Assembly (NCBI RefSeq): GCF_030296575.1
Contig: NZ_AP027729.1
Location: 992,001 to 1,056,000 of the forward strand
From: Paraoerskovia sediminicola
Lineage (GTDB): Bacteria > Actinomycetota > Actinomycetes > Actinomycetales > Cellulomonadaceae
Length of the DNA: 64,000 bases
Direction of reading: 5' to 3'
A program made the position numbers and the translations under genes. This document shows positions 56,605 to 64,000 of the stretch, piece by piece; positions within the stretch are counted from its first letter, which is position 1, and each line of letters opens with the position of its first letter. Below the pieces are notes generated by a model. The model made no database searches and was not told the DNA's origin. It saw only the letters and a program-made list of their open reading frames with translations.

Positions 56605-58788
56605 ATGACGGACGCGAGCGCCCTGCGCGACCTCCTGGAGACAGGGCTCGGCGAGGCCACGCGCGACGTCTCGTTCGACCGGCTCGCCCGCGTGCTCCAG
56701 CGCGAGCTGCGGACCATGGGCGCGGCCGTCGTCCTCGTCCTCGCCGACCGCCGGGTGCTCCCCGGCGCGTGCGGGCTCCCCGAGCAGACGCAGCGGAGCC
56801 GCCAGCTCCCGCCCGGGCCGGCCTTCAGCCAGTTCGTGGTGGCGGACGACGCCCCGTACGTCGTCGCGGACACGCGCCAGGACCCGCGCATGGGCGACCT
56901 GCGGATGATCGACGCCCTCGGGATCGGCGCGTACGCCGGGTACCCCGTGCGCGACCTCGAGGGCCGGGCGGTGGGCGCCCTGTGCGCGGTCGAGGACCGG
57001 CCGCGCGACTGGTCAGCTGCCGACCTCGCGGCGCTCGAGGACGTCGCCGAGGCGTGCAGCGCCGAGCTCCGGCTGCGCGCCGAGCGCGAGCGGGCGCGCC
57101 GCATCCAGCACGCCGCCGTCAGCGCCAACCGCCAGAGCCGGGCCCTGCTCATGCTCAGCGAGGCGTTCGCCGAGGCGGCCTCGATCGCCGAGGTCGAGGA
57201 GACGCTCGCGCACGTCGCGACCTCCGGGCTCGGCGCCCGGTACACCGGGCTGGCACTCCGGGTGCCCGGCGCGCACACCGTCGCCTACGCCTCCAACACG
57301 TTCCTCCCGCCCGGCGAGGCGGCGGCTCCGCTCGTCACGGCCATCGACGCCGACTCCCCCGTCGCCGAGGCCGTCCGCACGCGCGAGCTGGTCTCGTACC
57401 GCGACGCCGCCGCGGTGGCCGCGGCCCACCCGGACGTCGCTCTGGACGCGGCGACGGGGGCCCGCGTCCTCGCGCCCATGACGTCGGGCGGTGAGGTGAC
57501 CGGCGTCGTCCTCCTCGTCTGGGACTCCGCGCAGGAGGCCGGCAGGGAGGACCGCGCGGTCGAGCAGGCCCTCGCCCGCTACACCGCCCAGGCGCTGGAC
57601 CGCGTGCGGATGCTCGAGGACCGCCGCCGGGTGGCCACCACCCTCCAGTCCGCGATGCTGACGGACCTGCCGCCCGTCGCGGGGCTCGAGCTCGCCGCGA
57701 CCTACTCGCCGGCGACCCGCGCCGACCAGGTGGGCGGCGACTGGTACGACGCCGTGGTGATCGACGACCAGGCCTCCGTGCTCATGATCGGCGACGTGAC
57801 CGGGCACGACATGGGTGCGGCAGCCCTGATGGGACAGCTCCGGTCGATGCTCCGGACGTTCGCGTGGAGCCAGGACGAGGCGCCGTCCACGCTCCTCGGG
57901 CTGCTCGACCGCGCGAACAAGGGGCTCGGGCTCGACGCGACCGGCACCGCCGTCGTCGTCCGCCTGGACCGTCACCCCCGCTCCGGCGCCTACACGATGA
58001 CCTGGTCGAGCGCCGGGCACCCGGCGCCCGTCGTCCTCGACGCCGAGGGCAAGGCGCGGCCGCTCGACGGTCACCCGGACCTGATGCTCGGGATCGTGCC
58101 GACGGCGCTCCGGGAGGACCACGTGACCGTGCTCGAGCCCGGGGACACCCTGCTGCTCTACACGGACGGCCTGATCGAGGACCGCACCGCCGCGACCGGG
58201 ACGGACGTCGAGTCCGTGCTCACGTCGCTGGAGGCCCACGCCGACACGCCCACCGGGGCGCTGCCCAACTCGCTCGTGCGGCGGGTCGTAGGGCATCGTC
58301 AGCGGGACGACGTCGCGGTGCTCGTCGCCCGGGTCCGCGACGGCGCACCCGACCGGCTCGCGACGAACCAGCACCCGCTCCACCGGTCGCGCGCGATCGA
58401 GACCGGTGCGGCGGCCACGGGACGGGCCCGGCGCTGGGTCGACGACCTCCTCGAGAGCTGTGCCGTGAGCCCGCGGGTCCGCCGCGACGCCATGCTGCTC
58501 ACCAGCGAGCTCGTGACCAACGCCCTCCGGCACGGGGACCCGCCCGTGAGCATCACCGTGCGCGTCGACGACGACCTCGTGCACATCGAGGTCTCGGACG
58601 GCTCGACGGAGCTCCCCGTCCTGCGCGACCCGCCGCCCGAGCAGCCCGGGGGTCGCGGGATCCAGCTCGTCTCGCGGTTCGCCACCGACTGGGGGACGGC
58701 GTCCCTCGAGGAGGGCAAGTCGGTGTGGTTCGACCTCGGCAGGGAGGCCCCGACGAAGCGACGGTCGTCGCTCCCGCTGCGGCGGTGA
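56605..58788 (+). CDS. GAF-GAF-SpoIIE phosphatase with HATPase anti-sigma-like domain
   Basis: A 727-residue cytosolic signalling protein. Two GAF-like domains (about 20-165 and 185-330), an SpoIIE/PP2C phosphatase (about 345-575) with G-G-D-W-Y-D and I-G-D-V-T-G-H-D metal sites, and a C-terminal HATPase_c domain of the anti-sigma type, with N-box S-E-L-V-T-N-A-L-R-H-G and G-G-R-G-I-Q-L-V-S. It resembles RsbU-RsbW fusion proteins that dephosphorylate an anti-sigma-antagonist and phosphorylate it, controlling a partner-switching sigma factor. No sigma or antagonist gene is nearby. Input ligands are unknown. Confidence 0.92.
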   Translation: MTDASALRDLLETGLGEATRDVSFDRLARVLQRELRTMGAAVVLVLADRRVLPGACGLPEQTQRSRQLPPGPAFSQFVVADDAPYVVADTRQDPRMGDLRMIDALGIGAYAGYPVRDLEGRAVGALCAVEDRPRDWSAADLAALEDVAEACSAELRLRAERERARRIQHAAVSANRQSRALLMLSEAFAEAASIAEVEETLAHVATSGLGARYTGLALRVPGAHTVAYASNTFLPPGEAAAPLVTAIDADSPVAEAVRTRELVSYRDAAAVAAAHPDVALDAATGARVLAPMTSGGEVTGVVLLVWDSAQEAGREDRAVEQALARYTAQALDRVRMLEDRRRVATTLQSAMLTDLPPVAGLELAATYSPATRADQVGGDWYDAVVIDDQASVLMIGDVTGHDMGAAALMGQLRSMLRTFAWSQDEAPSTLLGLLDRANKGLGLDATGTAVVVRLDRHPRSGAYTMTWSSAGHPAPVVLDAEGKARPLDGHPDLMLGIVPTALREDHVTVLEPGDTLLLYTDGLIEDRTAATGTDVESVLTSLEAHADTPTGALPNSLVRRVVGHRQRDDVAVLVARVRDGAPDRLATNQHPLHRSRAIETGAAATGRARRWVDDLLESCAVSPRVRRDAMLLTSELVTNALRHGDPPVSITVRVDDDLVHIEVSDGSTELPVLRDPPPEQPGGRGIQLVSRFATDWGTASLEEGKSVWFDLGREAPTKRRSSLPLRR

Positions 58789-58899
58789 CCTGACACTCCC
58801 GGGTCGCTCCCTGGTCGCTGGATGGTCGGGCAGGGTCGGCCCGGACCGGCTCCGGACATCGCTCGTAGGCTGGTCCGGACCGACAGATGGAGGCGTGAC

Positions 58900-59394
58900 A
58901 TGACGCAGACGACGCTCCCCGCCTCGGGCTGCCTCGTGGTCGGGGTGGACCCGGGCCACTGCGAGGCCGTGCTCCGCGGCGCCGCTCGGCTCGCCGAGCG
59001 CCTGGGCGCGCGGCTCGTGTGCGTGTGGGTCGACCCGACGGCGGCCGTCGAGACCGGCCCGGACGGCGCCCCGGTGCTCGTCCCCGTCGACCCGGACGCC
59101 GGCGGCGAGGGCGACGGTCCCGAGGTGAGCGCACGCGTCGAGCGCGAGGTCGCAGCCGCCGTCGGCACGTCCGTCGCATGGGACTTCGTCCGTTCCGCCG
59201 GCGAGGTCGCCCACGGTCTCGCGTCCGTCGCGCGCGACCGCGACGCCCTCATGATCGCGGTGGGGGCCCACAAGCCCGGGCTCTCCGGCTGGCGCGAGCG
59301 GTTGATCGGCGGCTCCGTCGCGGGCCACCTCGCGCACCTCCAGGAACGGCCGGTCGTGATCCTCGCGAATCCTGGCGCGGCGGACGACCAGTGA
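58900..59394 (+). CDS. Universal stress protein-family protein
   Basis: A 164-residue UspA-like alpha-beta protein with V-V-G-V-D-P-G-H at strand 1. The C-terminal block R-L-I-G-G-S-V-A-G-H-L-A-H-L-Q-E-R-P-V-V-I resembles the nucleotide-binding signature G-S-x-x-x-x-x-x-x. It may bind ATP. The start ATG 58900 has GGAGG upstream. Its stop overlaps the first crcB start (GTGA), coupling a stress protein to fluoride channel subunits. Confidence 0.88.
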   Translation: MTQTTLPASGCLVVGVDPGHCEAVLRGAARLAERLGARLVCVWVDPTAAVETGPDGAPVLVPVDPDAGGEGDGPEVSARVEREVAAAVGTSVAWDFVRSAGEVAHGLASVARDRDALMIAVGAHKPGLSGWRERLIGGSVAGHLAHLQERPVVILANPGAADDQ

Positions 59395-59873
59395 CGGGCG
59401 ACGCCGTCCCGCACCCTCGACCCGCCCACCTGGACCCGGCGCTGATCGGGCTCGTGCTCGCCGGCGGCGCCGTCGGCACGGCCGGGCGCTACGGGCTGAG
59501 CCTCGCGATCCCGGTCGTCGGTGGATGGCACGTCGCGACCCTGGTCGCGAACGTCGTGGGGGCGTTCGCCCTCGGGTTCCTGCTCGAGGCTCTCCTGAGA
59601 CCAGGCGCCGAGTCGAGGCGCACCCGACGGCTACGCCTGGGGCTCGGGACCGGGCTGCTCGGTGGCTTCACCACGTTCTCCAGCCTCGCCTTCGAGATCG
59701 AGCGGCTCTTCGCCGACGGCGACCCCGGCACCGCGCTGGCCTACGCCGCCGCGACCCTCGTGCTCGGCGTCGCGGCCTGCGTCGCGGGCATCGTCCTCGG
59801 CGCGCGGGTGTCCGCGATGCGCACCGACACCGGCCCGGGCAGCGCCGACCCGAGCGGCGGAGCGGCCAGGTGA
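59391..59873 (+). CDS. crcB: Fluoride channel subunit CrcB (Fluc), copy 1
   Basis: A 160-residue four-helix membrane protein. G-G-A-V-G-T-A-G-R-Y begins helix 1, V-A-N-V-V-G-A-F-A-L-G-F is the N-x-x-G helix 2, and G-L-L-G-G-F-T-T-F-S-S-L-A-F-E holds the T-F-S-S phenylalanine box of the fluoride pore. It exports fluoride as a dual-topology or heterodimeric Fluc. Coupled to Usp by GTGA and to copy 2 by the same overlap. No fluoride riboswitch was recognised upstream. Confidence 0.95.
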   Translation: MTGDAVPHPRPAHLDPALIGLVLAGGAVGTAGRYGLSLAIPVVGGWHVATLVANVVGAFALGFLLEALLRPGAESRRTRRLRLGLGTGLLGGFTTFSSLAFEIERLFADGDPGTALAYAAATLVLGVAACVAGIVLGARVSAMRTDTGPGSADPSGGAAR

Positions 59874-60250
59874 CGGGGGTGCTCGGGTTCGTCCTCGTCA
59901 TGGTCTGCGGCGGGCTCGGCGCAGCCGCGCGGTTCGTGGTGGACGGTGCGGTCCGAGCACGCCGGCGCACGGCGTTCCCGTGGGCGACGGTCTCGATCAA
60001 CGTTGCCGGCTCGTTCCTCATCGGCGTCGTCATGGGCGCCGTGCTCTTCCACGACGCCGCCGAGACCTGGCACCTGCTGGTGGCCACCGGGTTCTGCGGC
60101 GGGTTCACGACGTTCTCGACGGCGATGGTCGAGACGGTGCGCCTCGTGCGCTCGGACCGCGCGGGGCTGGCAGCGCTCAACGCGCTGGGGACCACGGTCG
60201 CGGCGGTCGCTGCCTGCGCCGCAGGGCTCGGCCTCACGGCAGTCCTCTAG
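59870..60250 (+). CDS. crcB: Fluoride channel subunit CrcB (Fluc), copy 2
   Basis: A 126-residue Fluc-type protein with the same signatures: G-G-L-G-A-A-A-R-F, S-I-N-V-A-G-S-F-L-I-G and G-F-C-G-G-F-T-T-F-S-T-A-M. It starts at GTG 59870, overlapping the copy-1 stop. Adjacent unequal crcB pairs commonly form an antiparallel heterodimer in Gram-positive bacteria, so the two are likely one channel. Confidence 0.95.
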   Translation: MTGVLGFVLVMVCGGLGAAARFVVDGAVRARRRTAFPWATVSINVAGSFLIGVVMGAVLFHDAAETWHLLVATGFCGGFTTFSTAMVETVRLVRSDRAGLAALNALGTTVAAVAACAAGLGLTAVL

Positions 60251-60339
60251 GCGTGCCTCTGCCCTGCGGGGCGCCGCAGCCGCTACGTTCACGGCACGGC
60301 AGAGCACGGCAGCGAGCAGCGAGACCGGAGGGCAGCGCG

Positions 60340-61136
60340 ATGCGAGTCACGCCACGGGTGTGGATCGCCCTCGTGCTCGTCGCCGTCCAGGTCGCGGTCA
60401 CCACGGCGCTCCTCGCCACCGTCGACGTCGACCCCGGCGCGTCCGCGGCCACCCGTCCCGCGCTCTTCGGTGCCGTCGTCATCCCGGCGCTCCTCAGCGC
60501 GGTGGTCCTGACCCTCCTCACGAGCGCCCTCGGCTGGTGGCGGCCGGTCGCCCTCGACGACCCGGGGCGACCGCGCCTGCCGCGCGCGTATCTCGCGGTG
60601 CCCGCGCTCGTGGTGCTCGCCGGTGGTGTCGGTGTGGCCGCCGTGCCCGGCGTCGGCCCGGCGGGCGCCGAGACGGGCCTCCCGTACCTCGTGACCCTGG
60701 TCGCCGCCGTGCTGCTCACCGCCTACGCGCACGAGCTGCTCGCCCGCGGCATCGGCGTCGTCGCCCTGCGGTCGAGGCCCGGCGAGGCCCACGTCTGGCT
60801 GGTGTCGACGCTGCTGTCCTGCGCGCTCGCCCTGCCGTGGATCGCCACGGGCCAGGGCCTCGGCGCGACCTCCTCCAGGTCGCTCTCGCGTTCGGTCTCG
60901 GCACCGCGCTCTACGTGACGCGACGGGCGACGCGGTCGCTCACCTGGTGCGTCGTGGTGCACGCCGTGTGGTCGTGGGGGATCGTCACGGCCGGGGACGG
61001 CTCGTTCGTCGTCACCGGGCCCGGTGACGTCCCGGTGGTCGGCTACGTCGCGCTCGTCGGCGCGCTCGTCGCCCAGCGGCTGCTCCTCGTGCGCGACGGC
61101 CGGTCGGCCGCCGCGGTCACAGGTCCGCGCCGATGA
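60340..61136 (+). CDS. CPBP-like intramembrane protein, frameshifted
   Basis: A membrane protein of about 265 residues once one base is added near 60864-60869 (G-Q-G-L-G then D-L-L-Q-V-A-L-A-F). Eight hydrophobic segments are seen. The A-H-E-L-L-A-R-G-I-G block matches CPBP motif 1 (E-E-x-x-x-R) with a His in place of the first Glu. W-C-V-V-V-H-A-V-W-S-W-G is motif 3. Proteolytic activity is therefore uncertain. Its 3' end overlaps the VOC gene by 20 bp on the other strand. Confidence 0.7.
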
Positions 61137-61553
61137 CGGACAGGACGTTGCCCGCGGGATCCTTGAACCAGGCGATCTCGGGTCCGGTGCTCTGACCCTC
61201 CTGCACGTCCATGTTCTTCCCGCGGGAGACGCCGTCGTCGTCCACCTCCATGGGCGTGCCCGCGTAGGTCTCGAACTCGACCCCGCGGGAGCGCAGCTCG
61301 GCGACCGCGGCCGGGACGTCGTCCGACACCAGGTTGAGCACGGTGAACGACGCCGGGACGTGCCCCTCCCCTTGTCGTACAGGAGGTGCTCGCGGCCCGG
61401 GGAGAGCGTCACGCGCATCGTCGTGCCGCCCATGCCGAGCTCGACCGGCAGGCCGAGGACCTCGGCGTAGAACGCCCGCGCCGCGTCCATGTCGTCGACG
61501 GAGTACCCGCCGAATCCCGTGCGGAAGGTCCCGGTGAACCCTGTGCTCTGCAT
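61117..61553 (-). CDS. VOC (glyoxalase/bleomycin-resistance-like) family protein, frameshifted
   Basis: A 145-residue VOC-fold protein. G-Y-S-V-D-D-M-D-A-A-R-A-F-Y-A-E-V-L-G-L is the first beta-alpha-beta module, W-F-K-D-P-A-G-N-V-L-S-V-I the second. A GAGGAGG precedes ATG 61553. The frame breaks at the CCCC run 61368-61371; one added base gives D-K-G-E-G-H-V-P-A-S-F-T-V. Metal ligands and substrate are not assigned. It could be a glyoxalase, dioxygenase or resistance protein. Confidence 0.85.
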
Positions 61554-61637
61554 GCTGCCTCCTCGGTGGTGGTCGACTCCATGGTGCGCCGCGCAGGTCG
61601 CCCCCGCAGCGGAACGGGCCGTGCGAGGCTCTTCCCC

Positions 61638-61931
61638 GTGCCGTCCTACCGTGTCGTCGTCGCCGTCGGCGTCCTCAACCCGTCCACCGACCCCGCGGAC
61701 GTCGTCCCGTCCGCCGCGCAGGCCGCGGGTGCGCTGGCGACGGTCGAGGCGACCGACCTCGACGTCGTCCGCGGCGAGGCCCGGGTCACCGTGCGCTTCA
61801 CGACGGACACCGACGTCGCCGCCGCGCAGGTCGCGCAGGCCGTGTACCACCGGGTCGAGGAGCTCGCGGAGTCCTCCCCGCCCCGGGTGACGCGCCGCTG
61901 GGGCAACCGGTGGTACCGGTTGGGGCGCTGA
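61638..61931 (+). CDS. Small conserved hypothetical protein
   Basis: A 97-residue acidic/neutral protein starting GTG 61638: P-S-Y-R-V-V-V-A-V-G-V-L-N-P-S-T-D-P-A-D-V-V. It resembles one ferredoxin-like alpha-beta domain (V-E-A-T-D-L-D-V-V, A-R-V-T-V-R-F) and ends N-R-W-Y-R-L-G-R. A GAGGCT-like box lies 7 nt upstream. Not recognised as a named family. It is divergent from the VOC gene by 84 bp. Confidence 0.6.
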   Translation: MPSYRVVVAVGVLNPSTDPADVVPSAAQAAGALATVEATDLDVVRGEARVTVRFTTDTDVAAAQVAQAVYHRVEELAESSPPRVTRRWGNRWYRLGR

Positions 61932-61954
61932 CGGCCCGGAGAGCCGTTCGAGCG

Positions 61955-61960
61955 TAGGTT
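61955..61960 (+). promoter_or_regulatory. -10 box of leaderless promoter (exonuclease)
   Basis: TAGGTT lies 7 nt before ATG 61968. Confidence 0.45.
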
Positions 61961-61967
61961 GGGCGCC

Positions 61968-62993
61968 ATGGCCGAGACCCGCGAAAAGCTGCTCCTCCTC
62001 GACACCGCATCCCTGTACTTCCGGGCGTTCTACGGGGTGCCCGACAAGATCACCGCGCCCGACGGGACGCCGGTCAACGCGGTCCGCGGGCTGCTCGACA
62101 TGATCGCGACGCTCGTCACCGACCACCGGCCGACCCGGCTCGTCGCCTGCTGGGACGACGACTGGCGACCGCAGTTCCGGGTCGACGCGATCCCGAGCTA
62201 CAAGGCGCACCGCATGGCGGGCGCGAGCACGGGCACGGGCACGGGCACGAGCACGAGCACCGGCACGGTCGGGCCCGCCCCGGCGCCCACCCACGGCGCC
62301 GGCAGCGCGTACGCCGAGGAGGTCCCCGACCTCCTGACGCCGCAGGTCCCTGTGATCGTCGACGCCCTCGCGGCGCTCGGCATCGCCCGGGTGGGGTGCC
62401 CGGGCTTCGAGGCGGACGACGTGATCGGCACCCTCGTCGCCCGCGAGATCACGGCCGGCTCCGGCACGCCCGTGGACGTGGTCACGGGCGACCGCGACCT
62501 GTTCCAGCTCGTCGACGACACCGCGCACGTCCGGGTGCTCTACACGTCGCGGGGCATCAAGAACCTCGACGCGATCGACGAGGCGCGCCTCGCGGAGAAG
62601 TACGGGGTGCCGACCGGGCGGGCGTACCTCGACATGTCGATGATGCGCGGAGACCCGTCCGACGGGCTGCCCGGCGTCCAGGGCATCGGCGAGAAGACCG
62701 CCGCGACCCTCCTGGCGCGCTACGGCGACCTGGCCGGGGTGCTCGCCGCGCGGGACGACCCGGACGACCGCGGCCTGACCGCCACCCAGCGGACGAGGCT
62801 GCTCGCGGCGTCCGACTACCTCGACGCCGCCCCCGTCGTGGTGACCGTGGCGCCCGACGCGCCGCTCGGGGACGTCGACGACACGCTGCCGGGCGAGGCC
62901 GCGGACCCGGACGCGCTCGACGCCCTGGCCGAGCGCTGGGGGCTCGGGTCGAGCGTGCAGCGCGTGCTCGACGCGATGGCGCTCGGGGACTGA
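61968..62993 (+). CDS. 5'-3' exonuclease (FEN/Pol I 5'-nuclease-like), stand-alone
   Basis: A 341-residue metal-dependent 5'-nuclease without a polymerase domain. L-L-L-D-T-A-S-L-Y-F-R-A-F carries the first metal Asp (D12), C-W-D-D-D-W the second, G-F-E-A-D-D-V and V-T-G-D-R-D-L-F-Q-L the others. G-L-P-G-V-Q-G-I-G-E-K-T-A is the H3TH helix that binds DNA. A Gly/Thr/Ser-rich insertion (residues 87-110, from a hexamer repeat at 62225-62266) interrupts the helical arch right after Y-K-A-H-R-M. It should remove RNA primers or flaps. Confidence 0.92.
   Translation: MAETREKLLLLDTASLYFRAFYGVPDKITAPDGTPVNAVRGLLDMIATLVTDHRPTRLVACWDDDWRPQFRVDAIPSYKAHRMAGASTGTGTGTSTSTGTVGPAPAPTHGAGSAYAEEVPDLLTPQVPVIVDALAALGIARVGCPGFEADDVIGTLVAREITAGSGTPVDVVTGDRDLFQLVDDTAHVRVLYTSRGIKNLDAIDEARLAEKYGVPTGRAYLDMSMMRGDPSDGLPGVQGIGEKTAATLLARYGDLAGVLAARDDPDDRGLTATQRTRLLAASDYLDAAPVVVTVAPDAPLGDVDDTLPGEAADPDALDALAERWGLGSSVQRVLDAMALGD
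62225..62266 (+). repeat. Hexamer repeat in the exonuclease gene
   Basis: Seven hexamers of the form G(A/G)GCAC / CGGCAC (GAGCAC, three GGGCAC, two GAGCAC, CGGCAC), encoding S-T-G-T-G-T-G-T-S-T-S-T-G-T. Confidence 0.9.
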
Positions 62994-63036
62994 CCCCGGC
63001 GCACATGCCCCGCCCGGCCGCACCTGCCCCGGACGC

Positions 63037-63088
63037 GAGCATGCGACCTGCCGGGCGACCGCGAGGTCACCTGACAGGCCGCATGCTC
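63037..63088. terminator. Bidirectional terminator, exonuclease/InhA
   Basis: 14-bp stem with one mismatch (arms 63037-63050 and 63075-63088), 24-nt loop, between convergent genes. Confidence 0.65.
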
Positions 63089-63104
63089 GGCGAAGGGGTT
63101 CAGG

Positions 63105-64000
63105 TCAGCTGAACTTGACCTTCATGGTCGAGCCGTTCTGCTTCGCGACCTTGATCTTGACGCCGACCCCCGGGAGCTTGACGCCGTGGTTCGGCAGCTC
63201 GTCGTAGAAGTACTTGTCGGTGTCGTCGAAGACCGGGTTGGCCTTCTGACCGCGGATGTAGTTCGCCTCACCGTTCTGGTGCAGGGTGAACGAGTCCGCT
63301 TTCGTCGTGCTGAACGGTGCGTCGTACACCTGGACCCGGGCCCGCCACGGCTCGCCCGTGGTGAGCTGGTAGAACGGCCGCGGGTGCGCGTCGATGATGA
63401 GGTTCCGGCCGCTGCCCGGGTGGGCGAACGTGTCGTTGTCGTTGTACGACGTGTCCCAGTAGGAGATCAGCAGACCCTCCTGGTACGCGTAGTGGTCGAC
63501 GAAGTCCGGCTTGTCGGTGCCCGTGTACCCGAAGTAGTACGGGCCGGTCTCGAGGTACTGGTCGTACGACGTGTACGACCGGTTGCCGGCGATGTAGTAG
63601 TTCGAGAACAGCTCGGTCGACGAGGCCCCGACGGCGATGAAGCCGTCCGCGTCCCAGCCGTCGATGCCGTCCTCGGCACCGTCCGAGAAGTCCCCGAGCG
63701 TGATGTCGTCGAGGAACAGCCCGTCGGGCAGGTCCGGGTCGTCGCCGGCGACGCCGCCGTCGGTGACGTACCGGAAGCGGAGCGTGACGTCCTGGCCGGC
63801 GTAGGCCGAGAGGTCGGCGGTCGCGTCGGTCCAGCCGGCGCTCTGCCCGTCGATCCCGTTCGACACGTCGTCCGTGGTGATCGAGGTCTCGACCGCGGCG
63901 AAGCCGGAGCCGTCGTCAACCTCGACGAACGCGTAGTCGTACCCGGTCTCGATGTCGTACCGGGCCTTGAAGGCCAGGGTCGCGTCGCCGTCCGGCACCG
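63105..64000 (-). CDS. Immune inhibitor A-like metalloprotease, C-terminal part (partial)
   Basis: The frame is open to the right edge, so the N-terminus is outside. The visible 297 residues match the C-terminal region of M6-type immune inhibitor A: D-G-L-F-L-D-D-I-T-L-G-D, L-L-I-S-Y-W-D-T-S-Y-N-D-N-D, H-P-G-S-G-R-N-L-I-I-D-A-H-P and the V-F-D-D-T-D-K-Y-F-Y-D-E block. The zinc-binding H-E-x-x-H is not in the window. It is secreted and degrades proteins in the Bacillus case. The final F-S is at a stop at 63105. Confidence 0.88.
   Translation of the reverse strand, partial: VPDGDATLAFKARYDIETGYDYAFVEVDDGSGFAAVETSITTDDVSNGIDGQSAGWTDATADLSAYAGQDVTLRFRYVTDGGVAGDDPDLPDGLFLDDITLGDFSDGAEDGIDGWDADGFIAVGASSTELFSNYYIAGNRSYTSYDQYLETGPYYFGYTGTDKPDFVDHYAYQEGLLISYWDTSYNDNDTFAHPGSGRNLIIDAHPRPFYQLTTGEPWRARVQVYDAPFSTTKADSFTLHQNGEANYIRGQKANPVFDDTDKYFYDELPNHGVKLPGVGVKIKVAKQNGSTMKVKFS

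Noticed and set aside
58789-58899. Fluoride riboswitch upstream of usp-crcB
   Set aside because: No match to the crcB riboswitch pattern was seen by eye in the 111-bp gap.

Overview
The window is very G+C-rich DNA with strong third-position GC, many GTG and TTG starts, and an actinobacterial gene set: a clustered hem operon, a TrkH/TrkA pair, a GAF-SpoIIE phosphatase with an ATPase domain, a luciferase-like oxidoreductase, and many genes whose start codon lies 6-7 nt after a TANNNT-like -10 box (leaderless mRNAs). It looks like chromosomal sequence of a member of the Micrococcales, plausibly near Cellulomonas or Cellulosimicrobium. Genus is inference. I saw no rRNA, tRNA, CRISPR, insertion sequence or prophage.

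Layout. 1-2.1 kb: a WXG-like small protein followed by a large collagen-linker alpha/beta hydrolase that runs off the left edge. 2.2-7.6 kb: purB, a DHA2-type drug efflux pump divergent from its MarR regulator, and a CaiB-like protein. 7.6-10.1 kb: a secreted M23/SH3 cell-wall protein and a Ppx/GppA phosphatase. 10.1-18.6 kb: haem synthesis, with hemA divergent from hemE-hemG and hemC-hemD-hemB-hemL, tightly coupled by 4-nt overlaps. 18.6-21.1 kb: two tandem paralogous unknown proteins with a possible ADP-ribosyltransferase-like pattern, an HdeD-like membrane protein and a small ferredoxin-fold protein. 21.2-26.9 kb: a complete dipeptide/oligopeptide ABC importer. 27.1-30.1 kb: a self-regulated ABC-2 exporter operon. 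30.3-36.5 kb: membrane proteins, including a Gly/Ser/Thr-rich tail protein, a CPBP protease, DUF308, and a large flippase-like protein with a degenerate kinase domain. 36.6-41.6 kb: quinone-reductase-like enzymes, HU, CopC, a lipoprotein, a DksA-like zinc finger and YjbR. 41.5-46.7 kb: an ArsR-MFS pair, a dicarboxylate symporter and CorA. 46.7-51.7 kb: a MecA-like penicillin-binding lipoprotein, a PatB-like C-S lyase and a luciferase-like/hemerythrin fusion. 51.8-64 kb: Trk K+ uptake, a conserved unknown, an acyl-CoA ligase, a GAF/SpoIIE regulator, Usp plus two CrcB fluoride channel subunits, CPBP, VOC, a small unknown, a 5'-3' exonuclease and the C-terminus of an immune-inhibitor-A protease.

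The most important caution is sequence quality. Fourteen genes, including the probably essential hemE, can each be restored to one continuous reading frame by adding one base (two or three in two genes). Nearly all of these sites lie in runs of C or G. Seventeen such sites, all deletions, look like a homopolymer artefact rather than pseudogenisation. I give these genes as single features and mark the break. Intergenic hairpins at convergent ends and palindromic operators at divergent regulator promoters are unusually easy to see in this window and are listed separately.
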